DNA of 37,158 nt, from NCBI GenBank assembly GCA_029777335.1, contig JAKOSN010000032.1, positions 1 to 37,158 of the forward strand. The letters are read 5' to 3'. The notes beneath the pieces are model-generated. The model saw only the letters and a program-made list of their open reading frames with translations. It ran no database searches and was not told the DNA's origin. The position numbers were made by a program, and so were the translations under genes. Shown piece by piece: positions 15,708 to 23,218 of the stretch; within the stretch, counting starts at the first letter, position 1, and each line of letters starts with the position of its first letter. The stretch comes from Planctomycetota bacterium. Lineage in GTDB: Bacteria > Planctomycetota > Planctomycetia > Gemmatales > Gemmataceae.

Positions 15708-17507
15708 ATGGTCAATCGCAATCTGCTGCGCCAGTTCGACCTCTCTGAGGACGAGTTGCAACATGAACTCGCTGCCGCCTTTCACCGCGAGGATACCGGT
15801 GGCAACGAGCACGACTGGCTCCCCGATGAAAAGCAGCAATTCGAGGTGAACAAGATCGTCACCGGTCGCGTCACCAAGGTCATCGGTGACGATGTGGTGG
15901 TCGACGTCGGCTACAAGAGCGAAGGGATCATTCCACTCGGGGAGTGGTACGACGAGGGGCTGGACAAGGTCGTCGCTCCCCACCCCGGCGACGAGATCCA
16001 GGTCCTGCTCGACGCCGTCGAAGACGAATCGGGCGCCATCGTTCTGAGCTACCGCAAGGCGAAGCGGCAGAAGGAATGGGAAAGCGTCATCGAGAAGCAC
16101 AAGGAAGGCGACGTCGTTTCCGGCGTGGTCACCCGCAAGATCAAGGGGGGGCTGCTGGTCAACATTGGCGTCAACGTCTTCCTCCCCGCCTCGCAGGTCG
16201 ATATTCGTCGTCCGCCCGATATTGCCGACTACATCAATCGCACCATTGAATGCAAGATCCTCAAGATCGACGAGGCGCGACGCAACATTGTCGTGTCGCG
16301 CCGCAAACTTCTCGAAGATCAACGCGAGGAGATGAAGAAGAAGCTCCTCGCCGAGATCGAGCCGGGCCAGATCCGCAAGGGGGTCGTCAAGAACATCGCC
16401 GACTTCGGCGCGTTTGTCGATCTCGGCGGCATCGATGGTCTGCTCCACATCACCGATATGACGTGGGGGCGCATCAACAATCCCCACGAGGTTGTCCACA
16501 TCGATCAACAACTCGAGGTCTTCATCATCTCCGTGGACAAGGAGAAGGAGAAGATCGCGCTGGGGTTGAAGCAGAAGACCCCCAGTCCGTGGGCCAATGT
16601 CGAGGCCAAGTATCCCATTGGCAGCAAGCACATGGGCGAGGTCGTCAATGTGATGAGCTATGGCGCCTTCGTGAAGCTCGAACCGGGCATCGAAGGTCTG
16701 GTCCACATCAGCGAAATGTCGTGGACCAAGCGCATCAACCACCCCAGCGAACTGGTGCAAATTGGCGACCAGATCGAGGTGCAGGTCCTGAACATCAACA
16801 AGGAGAAGCAGGAAATCTCCCTGGGGATGAAGCAGGTTCAGCCCAACCCCTGGGACAAGGTGGCCGAGCGCTATCCCCCGGCCACCGTCATCAGCGGGGT
16901 GGTGCGCAACCTCACCAACTACGGCGCCTTCATCGAGATCGAGGAAGGGATCGATGGCTTGCTGCACGTCAGCGACATGAGCTGGGTGCGCAAGGTGGCT
17001 CATCCGAGCGAGGTCGTCAACAAGGGCGACAAGGTCACCTGTGTGGTCCTGAACGTGGATCAGGAACGCAAGCGGATCGCGCTGGGCCTCAAGCAGATGA
17101 ACAGCGATCCCTGGGAAGGCGACATCCCCGGCCGTTACCACCCGGGCGATATCAAGCACGGCAAGGTCACGAAGCTGACCAACTTCGGTGTCTTTGTCGA
17201 ACTCGAACCCGGGCTGGAAGGGTTGCTCCACATCTCCGAACTGGCGGACCACAAGGTCGAAAGCCCCGAGGAGGTGGTGAAGGTGGGCGACGATGTCGAG
17301 GTCAAGATTCTGCGGGTTGATGCGGCGGATCGTAAGATCGGCCTCAGCCGCAAGCGCCTGACCTGGACCAAGGAAGAAGAAGCCGAGGAGGCCGAGGAGA
17401 CCTCGGCAGCCGCCGCGCAGGCGCCCAAGCGCGAACTGCGTGGTGGCACTGGCGCTGGCGGTGGCCAATTGATCACCATGCCTGGGCAGCAACCTCCTGA
17501 AGAATAA
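15708..17507 (+). CDS. rpsA: 30S ribosomal protein S1, six S1 domains
   Basis: S1 binds mRNA and helps place it on the 30S subunit. The 599-residue protein has six OB-fold S1 motifs starting near residues 47, 133, 220, 305, 391 and 480. The last four carry the classic pattern (for example DFGAFVDLGGIDGLLHITDM, SYGAFVKLEPGIEGLVHISE). The first two are diverged, as in E. coli, where they bind the ribosome. A Glu/Ala-rich then Gly-rich tail ends the protein (EEEAEEAEETSAAAAQ, GTGAGGG). The reading frame is open upstream to 15348, but ATG 15708 is chosen because it gives the normal N-terminus and follows a GAGG site and a clear promoter. A strong terminator follows. Confidence 0.95.
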   Translation: MVNRNLLRQFDLSEDELQHELAAAFHREDTGGNEHDWLPDEKQQFEVNKIVTGRVTKVIGDDVVVDVGYKSEGIIPLGEWYDEGLDKVVAPHPGDEIQVLLDAVEDESGAIVLSYRKAKRQKEWESVIEKHKEGDVVSGVVTRKIKGGLLVNIGVNVFLPASQVDIRRPPDIADYINRTIECKILKIDEARRNIVVSRRKLLEDQREEMKKKLLAEIEPGQIRKGVVKNIADFGAFVDLGGIDGLLHITDMTWGRINNPHEVVHIDQQLEVFIISVDKEKEKIALGLKQKTPSPWANVEAKYPIGSKHMGEVVNVMSYGAFVKLEPGIEGLVHISEMSWTKRINHPSELVQIGDQIEVQVLNINKEKQEISLGMKQVQPNPWDKVAERYPPATVISGVVRNLTNYGAFIEIEEGIDGLLHVSDMSWVRKVAHPSEVVNKGDKVTCVVLNVDQERKRIALGLKQMNSDPWEGDIPGRYHPGDIKHGKVTKLTNFGVFVELEPGLEGLLHISELADHKVESPEEVVKVGDDVEVKILRVDAADRKIGLSRKRLTWTKEEEAEEAEETSAAAAQAPKRELRGGTGAGGGQLITMPGQQPPEE

Positions 17508-17530
17508 CTGGCTTCGAGAACTCTCTTCAA

Positions 17531-17576
17531 CGCCTGGCCTGGTTTTCAGATTCCACCTGAAAAACCAGGCCAGGCG
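17531..17576 (+). terminator. Intrinsic terminator of the S1 gene
   Basis: CGCCTGGCCTGGTTTTCAG pairs with its complement CTGAAAAACCAGGCCAGGCG over 19 bp with one bulged A. The loop is 7 nt (ATTCCAC). TCTGTTGTTCGGTCCTTTCTT follows in the plus direction. It begins 23 nt after the S1 stop. Confidence 0.85.
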
Positions 17577-17737
17577 TCTGTTGTTCGGTCCTTTCTTGCC
17601 CCGGGAGAGGGAACTCTTCGGGGTGCTCAACGTCCCAATCTGTAGAGAGAAAGCGAGCGAACGCCACGTCTCCCTGTCATGGTTGTCTGGTCGCGGCTAA
17701 CAAAACGAACAGGCGGATCGCACCAACCCGGCGCAGT

Positions 17738-17750
17738 GTGCGGTCTGCTC
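17738..17750 (+). repeat. Short dispersed repeat GTGCGGYCTGCTY
   Basis: GTGCGGTCTGCTC occurs here, GTGCGGCCTGCTT at 17922-17934 and GTGCGGCCTGCTC at 21731-21743. A partial relative near nadE (25319-25346) shares GATCGCACCA and GGTCTGCTC with 17716-17750. All lie between genes or at a gene end. Confidence 0.35.
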
Positions 17751-17949
17751 ATGGCAGGAGGATCCCAGCGATTGCTCGGCTCGCACAGGGAGGAAAAGCT
17801 CGTCGCTGCCACGGATCAGCCCCCCTCCATGTAGCTGATCCCACTTCCCAGACGATAACCAATGGCAGAGGGATGGTCGGCCTCGCTCTCTCGCTACTCC
17901 CCGCCCCGACCCCCGCCGATTGTGCGGCCTGCTTGCTCCAGGAAGCGAC

Positions 17950-17979
17950 TTGGCATGAATGCCAAACCTGACGTAAGCT
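17950..17979 (+). promoter_or_regulatory. Candidate sigma gene promoter with 7-bp inverted repeat
   Basis: TTGGCATGAATGCCAA (17950-17965) is a perfect inverted repeat with a 2-nt centre. Its TTGGCA could be a -35 box, with TAAGCT (17974-17979) as a weak -10 after 18 nt. The palindrome over a promoter suggests an operator. The -10 match is poor, so confidence is low. Confidence 0.35.
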
Positions 17980-18023
17980 AGTTACTGAGGACTGGAACAC
18001 CTATTCGCGCTGGAAGACTCCCC

Positions 18024-18860
18024 ATGACACGACCGCGCCGATTGCGAAGCGATTCAGTCCAGTCACCACTGGAAACCTACCTCCGCGAAATCAATGAAAC
18101 CCCCCTGCTCAACGCGGATGAAGAGAAGCACCTTGCCTACCGAATCGAGGAGGGGGATAGCGAAGCGCGCGACCGCATGGTCCGTGCCAATTTACGGCTT
18201 GTTGTGAACATCGCGCGCAGCTACACCGGCAAAGGGCTGGGGTTGCAAGATCTGATTGAGGAGGGCAATCTTGGCCTGCTCCGTGCCGTGGAAGGGTTTG
18301 ATCCTTCCATGAATACCCGTTTCAGTACCTATGCCAGTTACTGGATTAAGCAATCGATCAAGCGCGCCCTGGTGAATACCGCCAAGACCATTCGCATTCC
18401 GGCCTACATGGTGGAATTGCTCGCCAAGTGGCGCCGTGCCAGCGCCAAACTTCAGGAGGAACTTGGACGACCGCCAACCCAGGAAGAAGTGGCCCGCAGC
18501 CTCAACCTCCCCAAGAAGAAACTCAACATCATCAAGAAGGCGATCCGCGTTTATAATTCCGCTCCGCAGAGCGACCATACCGACTCGGGCTTTTCGCTCG
18601 ACGAGATGATCATGGACTCCAACTCCAAGACTCCGGACACGGAGATGGTGGAGGCCGACGATCTCCACCATGTGCTTGGAATGCTCGACAAGATGGACAA
18701 ACGCGAGGCGACCGTCCTGCGCATGCGCTTCGGCCTCGATGACGAGGAACCCAAGACGCTGAAGGAGATTGGCGAACGACTCGGGTTAACCCGTGAACGA
18801 GTCCGCCAGATCGAAAGCGAAGCCCTGAGCAAGTTGAGCGAAAGCATGCAGGGCGAATGA
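18024..18860 (+). CDS. RNA polymerase sigma-70 family factor (group 2-like)
   Basis: The 278-residue protein directs RNA polymerase to promoters. It lacks region 1.1 and begins with region 1.2 (SPLETYLREINETPLLNADE, 14-33). Region 2 follows with DLIEEGNLGLLRAVEGFD (76-93) and the -10 recognition helix FSTYASYWIKQSIKRA (100-115). Region 3 has GRPPTQEEVARSLNLPKKK, and region 4 ends with LGLTRERVRQIESEAL, the -35 recognition helix. The short length and missing 1.1 fit an RpoS/SigA-paralogue type factor, not the primary sigma, although in planctomycetes several such paralogues exist and I cannot rank them. GGAAG eight nt before the ATG is the ribosome binding site. The upstream region carries a palindrome. 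A 9-bp hairpin follows the stop. Confidence 0.93.
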   Translation: MTRPRRLRSDSVQSPLETYLREINETPLLNADEEKHLAYRIEEGDSEARDRMVRANLRLVVNIARSYTGKGLGLQDLIEEGNLGLLRAVEGFDPSMNTRFSTYASYWIKQSIKRALVNTAKTIRIPAYMVELLAKWRRASAKLQEELGRPPTQEEVARSLNLPKKKLNIIKKAIRVYNSAPQSDHTDSGFSLDEMIMDSNSKTPDTEMVEADDLHHVLGMLDKMDKREATVLRMRFGLDDEEPKTLKEIGERLGLTRERVRQIESEALSKLSESMQGE

Positions 18861-18873
18861 ATCGTACGGGACG

Positions 18874-18903
18874 CGCGGGGAGTTGGGGGTCCTTCTCCCC
18901 GCG
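18874..18903. terminator. Hairpin between convergent sigma and Nfu genes
   Basis: CGCGGGGAG pairs perfectly with CTCCCCGCG around a 12-nt loop. It occupies most of the 49-nt gap between two convergent stop codons, so it may serve both strands. No T-run is present. Confidence 0.55.
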
Positions 18904-18909
18904 AACCTG

Positions 18910-19149
18910 TTAGCTCGGTAACATTTCCACATAGGCGATCTCTGGTATTCGTTGACGCAACTCCTGTTCCAGTCCCATGATCACCGCCATGATCGTGCTC
19001 GGACACCCTGAACAAACGCCGTTCAGCCGGAGCTGTACCACCCCGTCGGTCACGTCGTGAACCTCGATCCCGCTGCCATCGAGTTCCAGGGCGGGCGCTA
19101 CTTCCTCAATCAACATCCGAGTTACACGATCTTTCAAATCGTTAATCAT
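18910..19149 (-). CDS. NifU C-terminal-domain (Nfu-type) Fe-S protein
   Basis: The 79-residue protein is a stand-alone Nfu domain. It has the paired cysteines of the family in NGVCSGCPST (CxxC), preceded by LDGSGIEVHDV and followed by the helix TIMAVIMGLEQELRQRIPE. Nfu proteins carry a 4Fe-4S cluster bridged between two subunits and pass it to target enzymes. Its ATG overlaps the ribF stop (ATGA), so translation of the two is coupled. The length is typical for the single-domain form. Why a cluster carrier is coupled to flavin synthesis is not known; flavin and Fe-S cofactors often serve the same enzymes. Confidence 0.92.
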   Translation of the reverse strand: MINDLKDRVTRMLIEEVAPALELDGSGIEVHDVTDGVVQLRLNGVCSGCPSTIMAVIMGLEQELRQRIPEIAYVEMLPS

Positions 19150-20120
19150 TGGCTCTCCTCACTCCGTTTTGAGGTCTGCGGAACGGGATTGTTGCTTCCC
19201 AGGAGGATGCGAGTGCGTTCCACATCGTTCTGCAGTTGCTTCAGTAATTCCTGCACGCCATGGAAGGGTCGCGTGTCGCGGAGGCGCTCCACGAAGTCGA
19301 GGCTCAGTCTCTGGTCGTAGAGATCGCCCTCAAAGTCGAGGAGGTGCACTTCCACTTTTCGGACGTTTTCTCCAAAGGTCGGGTTCGGGCCGATATTGGC
19401 TGCTCCCGCGCAGAGTTTGCCACGCCAGGGAACGCGAACCGCATACACGCCATCCGCAGGGATCAGGGTGGTGAAATCGGTCAGATTTGCCGTTGGGAAG
19501 CCAAGCAGTCTCCCCCGTTGCTGACCGAGCGTGACCCTCCCAGTGAGACGATACGGGCGGCCCAGGAGGTGGGCTGCCTCGGCAACAGCGCCTTGGAGCA
19601 ACGCGGTCCGGATGCGACTGCTCGAAACCGGTGCGCCTTCCAGAGTGAGAGGGGGAACAATCTCCAGGTGCACCTGGGCCTGGTGGCAGAGTTCAATCAG
19701 GGTCGCGACGTTGCCGCTGCGGTTGCGGCCAAAGCCAAAGTTGGTTCCCTCGACCAGAATGCCGACTGCGAAACGATCCACCAGGACTCGGGAAAAGAAC
19801 TCCTCGGCGCTCAGGTGGAGCAATTCCGGAGTGGCGCGCAGGACAATCACATGATCGATCCCGAGCGTCTGCACCAGGGCGGCGCGTTCGTCGGTGGGGG
19901 TAAGTGGTGGTGGAAACTGTTGTGGGCGAAGGACCTGGAGCGGATGAGGCTCGAAGGTAAGGGCAAGGCTGAGGCGCCCGGTCCGCTGCGCTTCCTGGTG
20001 CGTTCGGTCCAGGAGTGCCGCATGGCCGCGATGCACCCCATCGAAATTCCCGATCGTCAGAGCGCCTCCGCGACACTCGGCGGGCGGAATGTCTTGCCAG
20101 TCGAGGGTATAGATGGCCAT
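19146..20120 (-). CDS. ribF: Bifunctional riboflavin kinase / FAD synthetase
   Basis: RibF phosphorylates riboflavin to FMN and then adenylates FMN to FAD. The 324-residue protein has the usual length and both domains. The nucleotidyltransferase half shows GNFDGVHRGH at 24-33, the FGFGRNRSG loop at 128-136 and SSSRIR at 166-171. The kinase half shows RGRLLGFPTAN at 202-212, GVYAV, then NIGPNPTFG and the terminal ExHLLDF segment. It is the first gene of a two-gene operon with the Nfu protein. The start is the ATG at 20120, right at the conserved N-terminus. About 110 bp upstream lies the divergent promoter region of rnpB. No FMN riboswitch was seen in the leader. Confidence 0.95.
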   Translation of the reverse strand: MAIYTLDWQDIPPAECRGGALTIGNFDGVHRGHAALLDRTHQEAQRTGRLSLALTFEPHPLQVLRPQQFPPPLTPTDERAALVQTLGIDHVIVLRATPELLHLSAEEFFSRVLVDRFAVGILVEGTNFGFGRNRSGNVATLIELCHQAQVHLEIVPPLTLEGAPVSSSRIRTALLQGAVAEAAHLLGRPYRLTGRVTLGQQRGRLLGFPTANLTDFTTLIPADGVYAVRVPWRGKLCAGAANIGPNPTFGENVRKVEVHLLDFEGDLYDQRLSLDFVERLRDTRPFHGVQELLKQLQNDVERTRILLGSNNPVPQTSKRSEESQ

Positions 20121-20232
20121 GTCGGAGACGAGAACTCCTGGGTGGGACTGCGACGGACCTCTTTTCCAACAGACTATCTTGGCGATGCTTTCTCACTTCG
20201 TCCAGTGAAGCGCTGACGAGCGCGAACCTTTC

Positions 20233-20261
20233 TTGAGGCCGCTTCGTCGAAAAGGTAGACA
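20233..20261 (+). promoter_or_regulatory. Candidate rnpB promoter
   Basis: TTGAGG (20233-20238) and TAGACA (20256-20261) are 17 nt apart and would start transcription about 25 nt before the mature RNase P RNA end. The -10 match is modest. Confidence 0.35.
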
Positions 20262-20292
20262 GTCCGCCCGGCTGTCTTCTACAACAAGGATT

Positions 20293-20796
20293 CCGCAGGT
20301 CGGCCGGACGATCGCTGCCTGCCCTGTGCAGGGAGAGGAAAGTCCGGGCTCCACAGGACGCGGTGGTGGGTAACGCCCACCGTCTGTGGGATCGCCATTC
20401 ACGTGGTGGTCCCATGGGTAGGGAAAGTGCAACAGAAAGTATACCGCCCTTTGGCGGGGATCAGGGGTCAGAAAAGAGGGATTGGAACGCGCCACCGAGG
20501 GCCACTCGTGGTGAGGGAGCGATCCTTCTTTTCTGCCCCTTGATTCCCGTTGAAGAGTAAGGGTGAAAAGGTGGGGGGATCTCGGTCCCTTAATGTAAGA
20601 GCCCACCAGCAGCCTGGTGACAGGCTGGCTCGGCAAACCCCACCGGGAGCAAGACCAAATATGAGGGGAGGACTGGTCCGGTCCGTTACCACTCTCGGGT
20701 AGGTCGCTCGATCCGTCGGGTAACCGGCGGGCTAGATAAATGATCGTCCTTGTGCGCAAGCGCAAGACAGAACCCGGCTTACAGGCCGACCTGCGG
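20293..20796 (+). ncRNA. rnpB: RNase P RNA, bacterial type A, with enlarged P12
   Basis: This is the catalytic RNA that trims tRNA 5' ends. Conserved core pieces appear in order: GAGGAAAGTCCGGGCTCC (20330-20347), the ACAGAAAGTATACCGCC segment near 20432-20447, GGGTGAAAAGGTG, GTAAGAGCCCACCAG, GAGCAAGACCAAATATG and finally the ACAGAACCCGGCTTACAGG 3' segment. The ends close in a perfect 13-bp P1 helix (20293-20305 with 20784-20796). At about 504 nt it is longer than the E. coli RNA (377 nt). Most of the excess is one long arm in the P12 position: 20455-20484 pairs with 20520-20549 over 30 positions with a single mismatch and several wobble pairs. Exact mature ends are inferred from P1. Confidence 0.95.
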
Positions 20797-20806
20797 TTTT
20801 TTTTTT
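20784..20806 (+). terminator. rnpB terminator using the 3' strand of P1 plus T10
   Basis: Ten consecutive T residues (20797-20806) follow directly after the 3' strand of P1. No separate hairpin is seen between, so a helix formed near the RNA 3' end or P1 itself must serve as the terminator stem. The convergent aldolase gene ends at 20821. Confidence 0.6.
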
Positions 20807-20820
20807 CTCTCTCTCGCCTC

Positions 20821-21615
20821 TCAATACTTGGCCAGGTCCGATTTGCCCACCGTCCCGAGCTTCTGCAAGAGGTCGTTGGCGCCGTTGAGCATCATGCGCA
20901 GTTCGCTGCCGATGGCGATGAATTGCCACCCTTCCTCGATGCGGTGGCGTGCCTCCTCGGGAGAGTTTACATGAACGCCAGCGGCCACTCCACATTTCCG
21001 GCAGGTCGCCAGGATGTGTTGCATGGCTTCGCGAGTGGCCTCGCCACTGGGCGGTTTGCCATCTGGGCTGCGCATGCTTGCCGCCAGGTCATTGGGACCG
21101 ACGAAGATGGCATCGATCCCTGGAACGCTGAAAATGGCTTCGGCATCGCGGACTGCCTGAATGTGTTCGCATTGGAGCACGATCAGGAGTTCCTCGTTGG
21201 CGCGCTCGTAGTATTCCAGCGCCGTCCCCCCAAAGTTGAGGGCATGAACACTCCCTCCCACGCTGCGGGTGCCACGGGGAGGATAGAGGACAGCGGAAAC
21301 GGCGGCCTCGGCCTCGGCGCGACTATTGACCATGGGGACCACAATTCCATGCGCGCCGTTATCGAGCACACGCTTGATGTGATCGTGGCGGTTGGAAGGC
21401 ACGCGCGCCAGGGCAGTGCAACCAGCATCGGCGATGGAGGCAAAGATGTGGACAGCGGTTTCCATGCCGACCAGGCTGTGTTCGATGTCGAGGGTGAGCC
21501 ACTGAAAACCGAGGCGAGCCATGAAGCGCGCGGCGGTGATGCTCCCCAGAGAGAGCCAGGTCCCGACCGACGGTTCGCCAGCCTTCAACGCTTTCTTGAC
21601 CGGATTGGCACGCAT
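20821..21615 (-). CDS. HpcH/HpaI family aldolase
   Basis: Class II aldolases of this family split 2-keto-3-deoxy acids such as 4-hydroxy-2-oxoheptanedioate or 2-keto-3-deoxyglucarate into pyruvate (or a related keto acid) and an aldehyde, using a divalent metal. The 264-residue length is typical. Catalytic positions can be read: His46 in DIEHS, Arg71 in ARVPS, metal ligands Glu150 in QCEH and Asp176 in VGPNDLAAS. YPPRGTRSVGG (111-121) is another family hallmark. Substrate cannot be set from sequence. The gene stands alone between rnpB (convergent) and the GIDE gene (127 nt upstream on the same strand). The start ATG gives the standard family N-terminus (NPVKKALKAGEPSVGTW). Confidence 0.9.
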   Translation of the reverse strand: MRANPVKKALKAGEPSVGTWLSLGSITAARFMARLGFQWLTLDIEHSLVGMETAVHIFASIADAGCTALARVPSNRHDHIKRVLDNGAHGIVVPMVNSRAEAEAAVSAVLYPPRGTRSVGGSVHALNFGGTALEYYERANEELLIVLQCEHIQAVRDAEAIFSVPGIDAIFVGPNDLAASMRSPDGKPPSGEATREAMQHILATCRKCGVAAGVHVNSPEEARHRIEEGWQFIAIGSELRMMLNGANDLLQKLGTVGKSDLAKY

Positions 21616-21741
21616 GAGGGAATCCCTTTGCAGGAGGGCGCAGTGCGGAGGTTGCAGTCTCTGGTCTGTGTTAGCGGAAGCAAGGCACGCGACAAGATGG
21701 CGTGAATCGGTGGAACGGGCGAATCGGTGCGTGCGGCCTGC

Positions 21742-23160
21742 TCATTTGCGAGTTTTCACTACCTGCAGGGCATCGAGGGCGGCGGCTCGGGCCGGATCGT
21801 TCGGGTTTTTGACGATCTCTTCCAGCACCGCCGCCGACATGGTGTAACCGATCTCCTTTAACACGCCACAGAGCATGATGCGTGTCTGTGGATCGGTGGC
21901 GCTGCGCAGGCGGCCCGTCACGCAGAACTCGGCACTGGGTTGATGACGCAGGGCGGCCAGCACCTCGGACCGACGCGGGGCGTTGTCGAGTTCCGCAGCC
22001 AGAGCATCGCCCGCTGGCTTATCGTTGATCTGTCCCAGTGCCGCAATCACGTCGAGATAGTACGGCTCCTGGCGCTGGAGCATCTTGATTAGCGACCACT
22101 GGTTCTGTTTGGTGACCCAGGTTTTGAGGGCGAAGGCGGCCGCAGTCCGGGTGGCGGGCGGATTGGTTGGCGCCAGCAGAGGATCGAGTGCCTGGGCCAC
22201 CTCGTCACGTCGATTGGGGAGCAGGGGCATGCGACCCAGGCGCTCCGCCGCGGTTTGTCGTTTGCCTGGGTCAGCCCCCTTGAGGAGTTGCACGCACTCG
22301 GTGACCTCCGCCTGGCGCGCGTGCTGCTCGCGCGCTGCCTGTTCCTGGCGCTCGCGCTCGGCCTGCCCGTCCCCTCCGGTTACTCCCTCGACCAGACGAT
22401 CCGCCCACCACCCCGCACCGATCAGAATGGTTGCCAACCCCAGCACGAACACGCTGAGCACCACGATACCCGCATAGGACCAGAAGATGCGTGTGCGATA
22501 GTGGCCGCTCAACTCGTCCTTGCTCTTGTCCGTGACAATCAGCGGGTTGTCGCCACCCACAAAGAGAGGCTTCTTCCCCTTGTGTAATTCCACCTCCCCG
22601 ACGACAATCACCGGAGTATTGTCCTCCAGGACCGTCTCGGTGTAGCGCATGGTCTTGTTGAACCACGCCTCTTTGTGGGAGCGGCCATGTTTTTCGCGTA
22701 GATGGCGTTGCAGGCGCGCGGGGGGATCTTTCAGGATGCTCGAAAACGTGAACTTGACATCCCTGAGGACGACCTCCGCCTGGTCCAGGCTCACCGTTGC
22801 CTCTCCGGTTTCATCCTTGACCACCACATCGATGGTTTCCGTTTCATCGATCACGGTGTGCCACACGGTGCGGACGCTCCTGCCATGAGTAACCGTGCGT
22901 TGTTCATCCACGCGCAGCCGGTAATAGACACACTCGCGCGCTTCCAGAGGGCTGCTCAACAACTCCTCCCGGGCCAGGATGCGACCCTTCACACGTCGCG
23001 TTCCTTCTCGCAATTTACCGATGCGAGCGAGTTTGGTGTCGCTGATCTGGCTCAAGCGTTTGCGGAAACGAACCACAAGAAAACCGAGCGCACCGATGCC
23101 CAGGATACTCAGCAGAAAGAAGGGGATGCCGAAGGCGAGTGCCATCCACCTGAATCCCAT
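21742..23160 (-). CDS. GIDE-like membrane protein with C-terminal HEAT-like repeats
   Basis: The 472-residue protein starts with a membrane helix (about 5-31). It is followed by a GIDE-type domain at about 55-250: KGRILAREELLSSPLEAREC, VVKDETGEATVSLDQAEV, ETVLEDNTPVIVVGEVE and LFVGGDNPLIVTDKS. A second membrane helix lies at about 225-250. GIDE domains occur in the mitochondrial ligase MUL1 and in many bacterial proteins, where the role is unknown; no RING is present here. A charged linker rich in Glu, Arg and Gln (265-285) leads to alpha-helical repeats resembling HEAT (about 285-472). The start at 23160 has AGGAG seven nt upstream and begins the first helix; the open frame extends to 23322 but is unlikely to be coding. 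It follows nadE by 58 nt, so the two probably form an operon. Confidence 0.8.
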   Translation of the reverse strand: MGFRWMALAFGIPFFLLSILGIGALGFLVVRFRKRLSQISDTKLARIGKLREGTRRVKGRILAREELLSSPLEARECVYYRLRVDEQRTVTHGRSVRTVWHTVIDETETIDVVVKDETGEATVSLDQAEVVLRDVKFTFSSILKDPPARLQRHLREKHGRSHKEAWFNKTMRYTETVLEDNTPVIVVGEVELHKGKKPLFVGGDNPLIVTDKSKDELSGHYRTRIFWSYAGIVVLSVFVLGLATILIGAGWWADRLVEGVTGGDGQAERERQEQAAREQHARQAEVTECVQLLKGADPGKRQTAAERLGRMPLLPNRRDEVAQALDPLLAPTNPPATRTAAAFALKTWVTKQNQWSLIKMLQRQEPYYLDVIAALGQINDKPAGDALAAELDNAPRRSEVLAALRHQPSAEFCVTGRLRSATDPQTRIMLCGVLKEIGYTMSAAVLEEIVKNPNDPARAAALDALQVVKTRK

Positions 23161-23218
23161 AAGTCTGCTCCTGGGCGGTGCAAGGTGCTGGGAAGTCCAT
23201 TCCTGTGGCGACTGCTCC

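Larger units (their letters stand above)
17577..18023 (+). other. Intergenic region between S1 and sigma factor genes, 447 bp
   Basis: No convincing gene. Short open frames here have no coding character. The region holds two copies of a short repeat (17738-17750 and 17922-17934) and the candidate promoter with inverted repeat at 17950-17979. A small RNA cannot be excluded. Confidence 0.5.

Noticed and set aside
15702..17630. A 642-codon open frame on the minus strand over the S1 gene
   Set aside because: It is the antisense shadow of six S1 domains; its Asp/Leu/Val-rich composition mirrors S1 codons and it matches no family.
17641..17770. Possible tRNA or small RNA in the S1-sigma gap
   Set aside because: No T-loop GGTTCRANNCC with matching acceptor stem was found, and no long helix closes the region.
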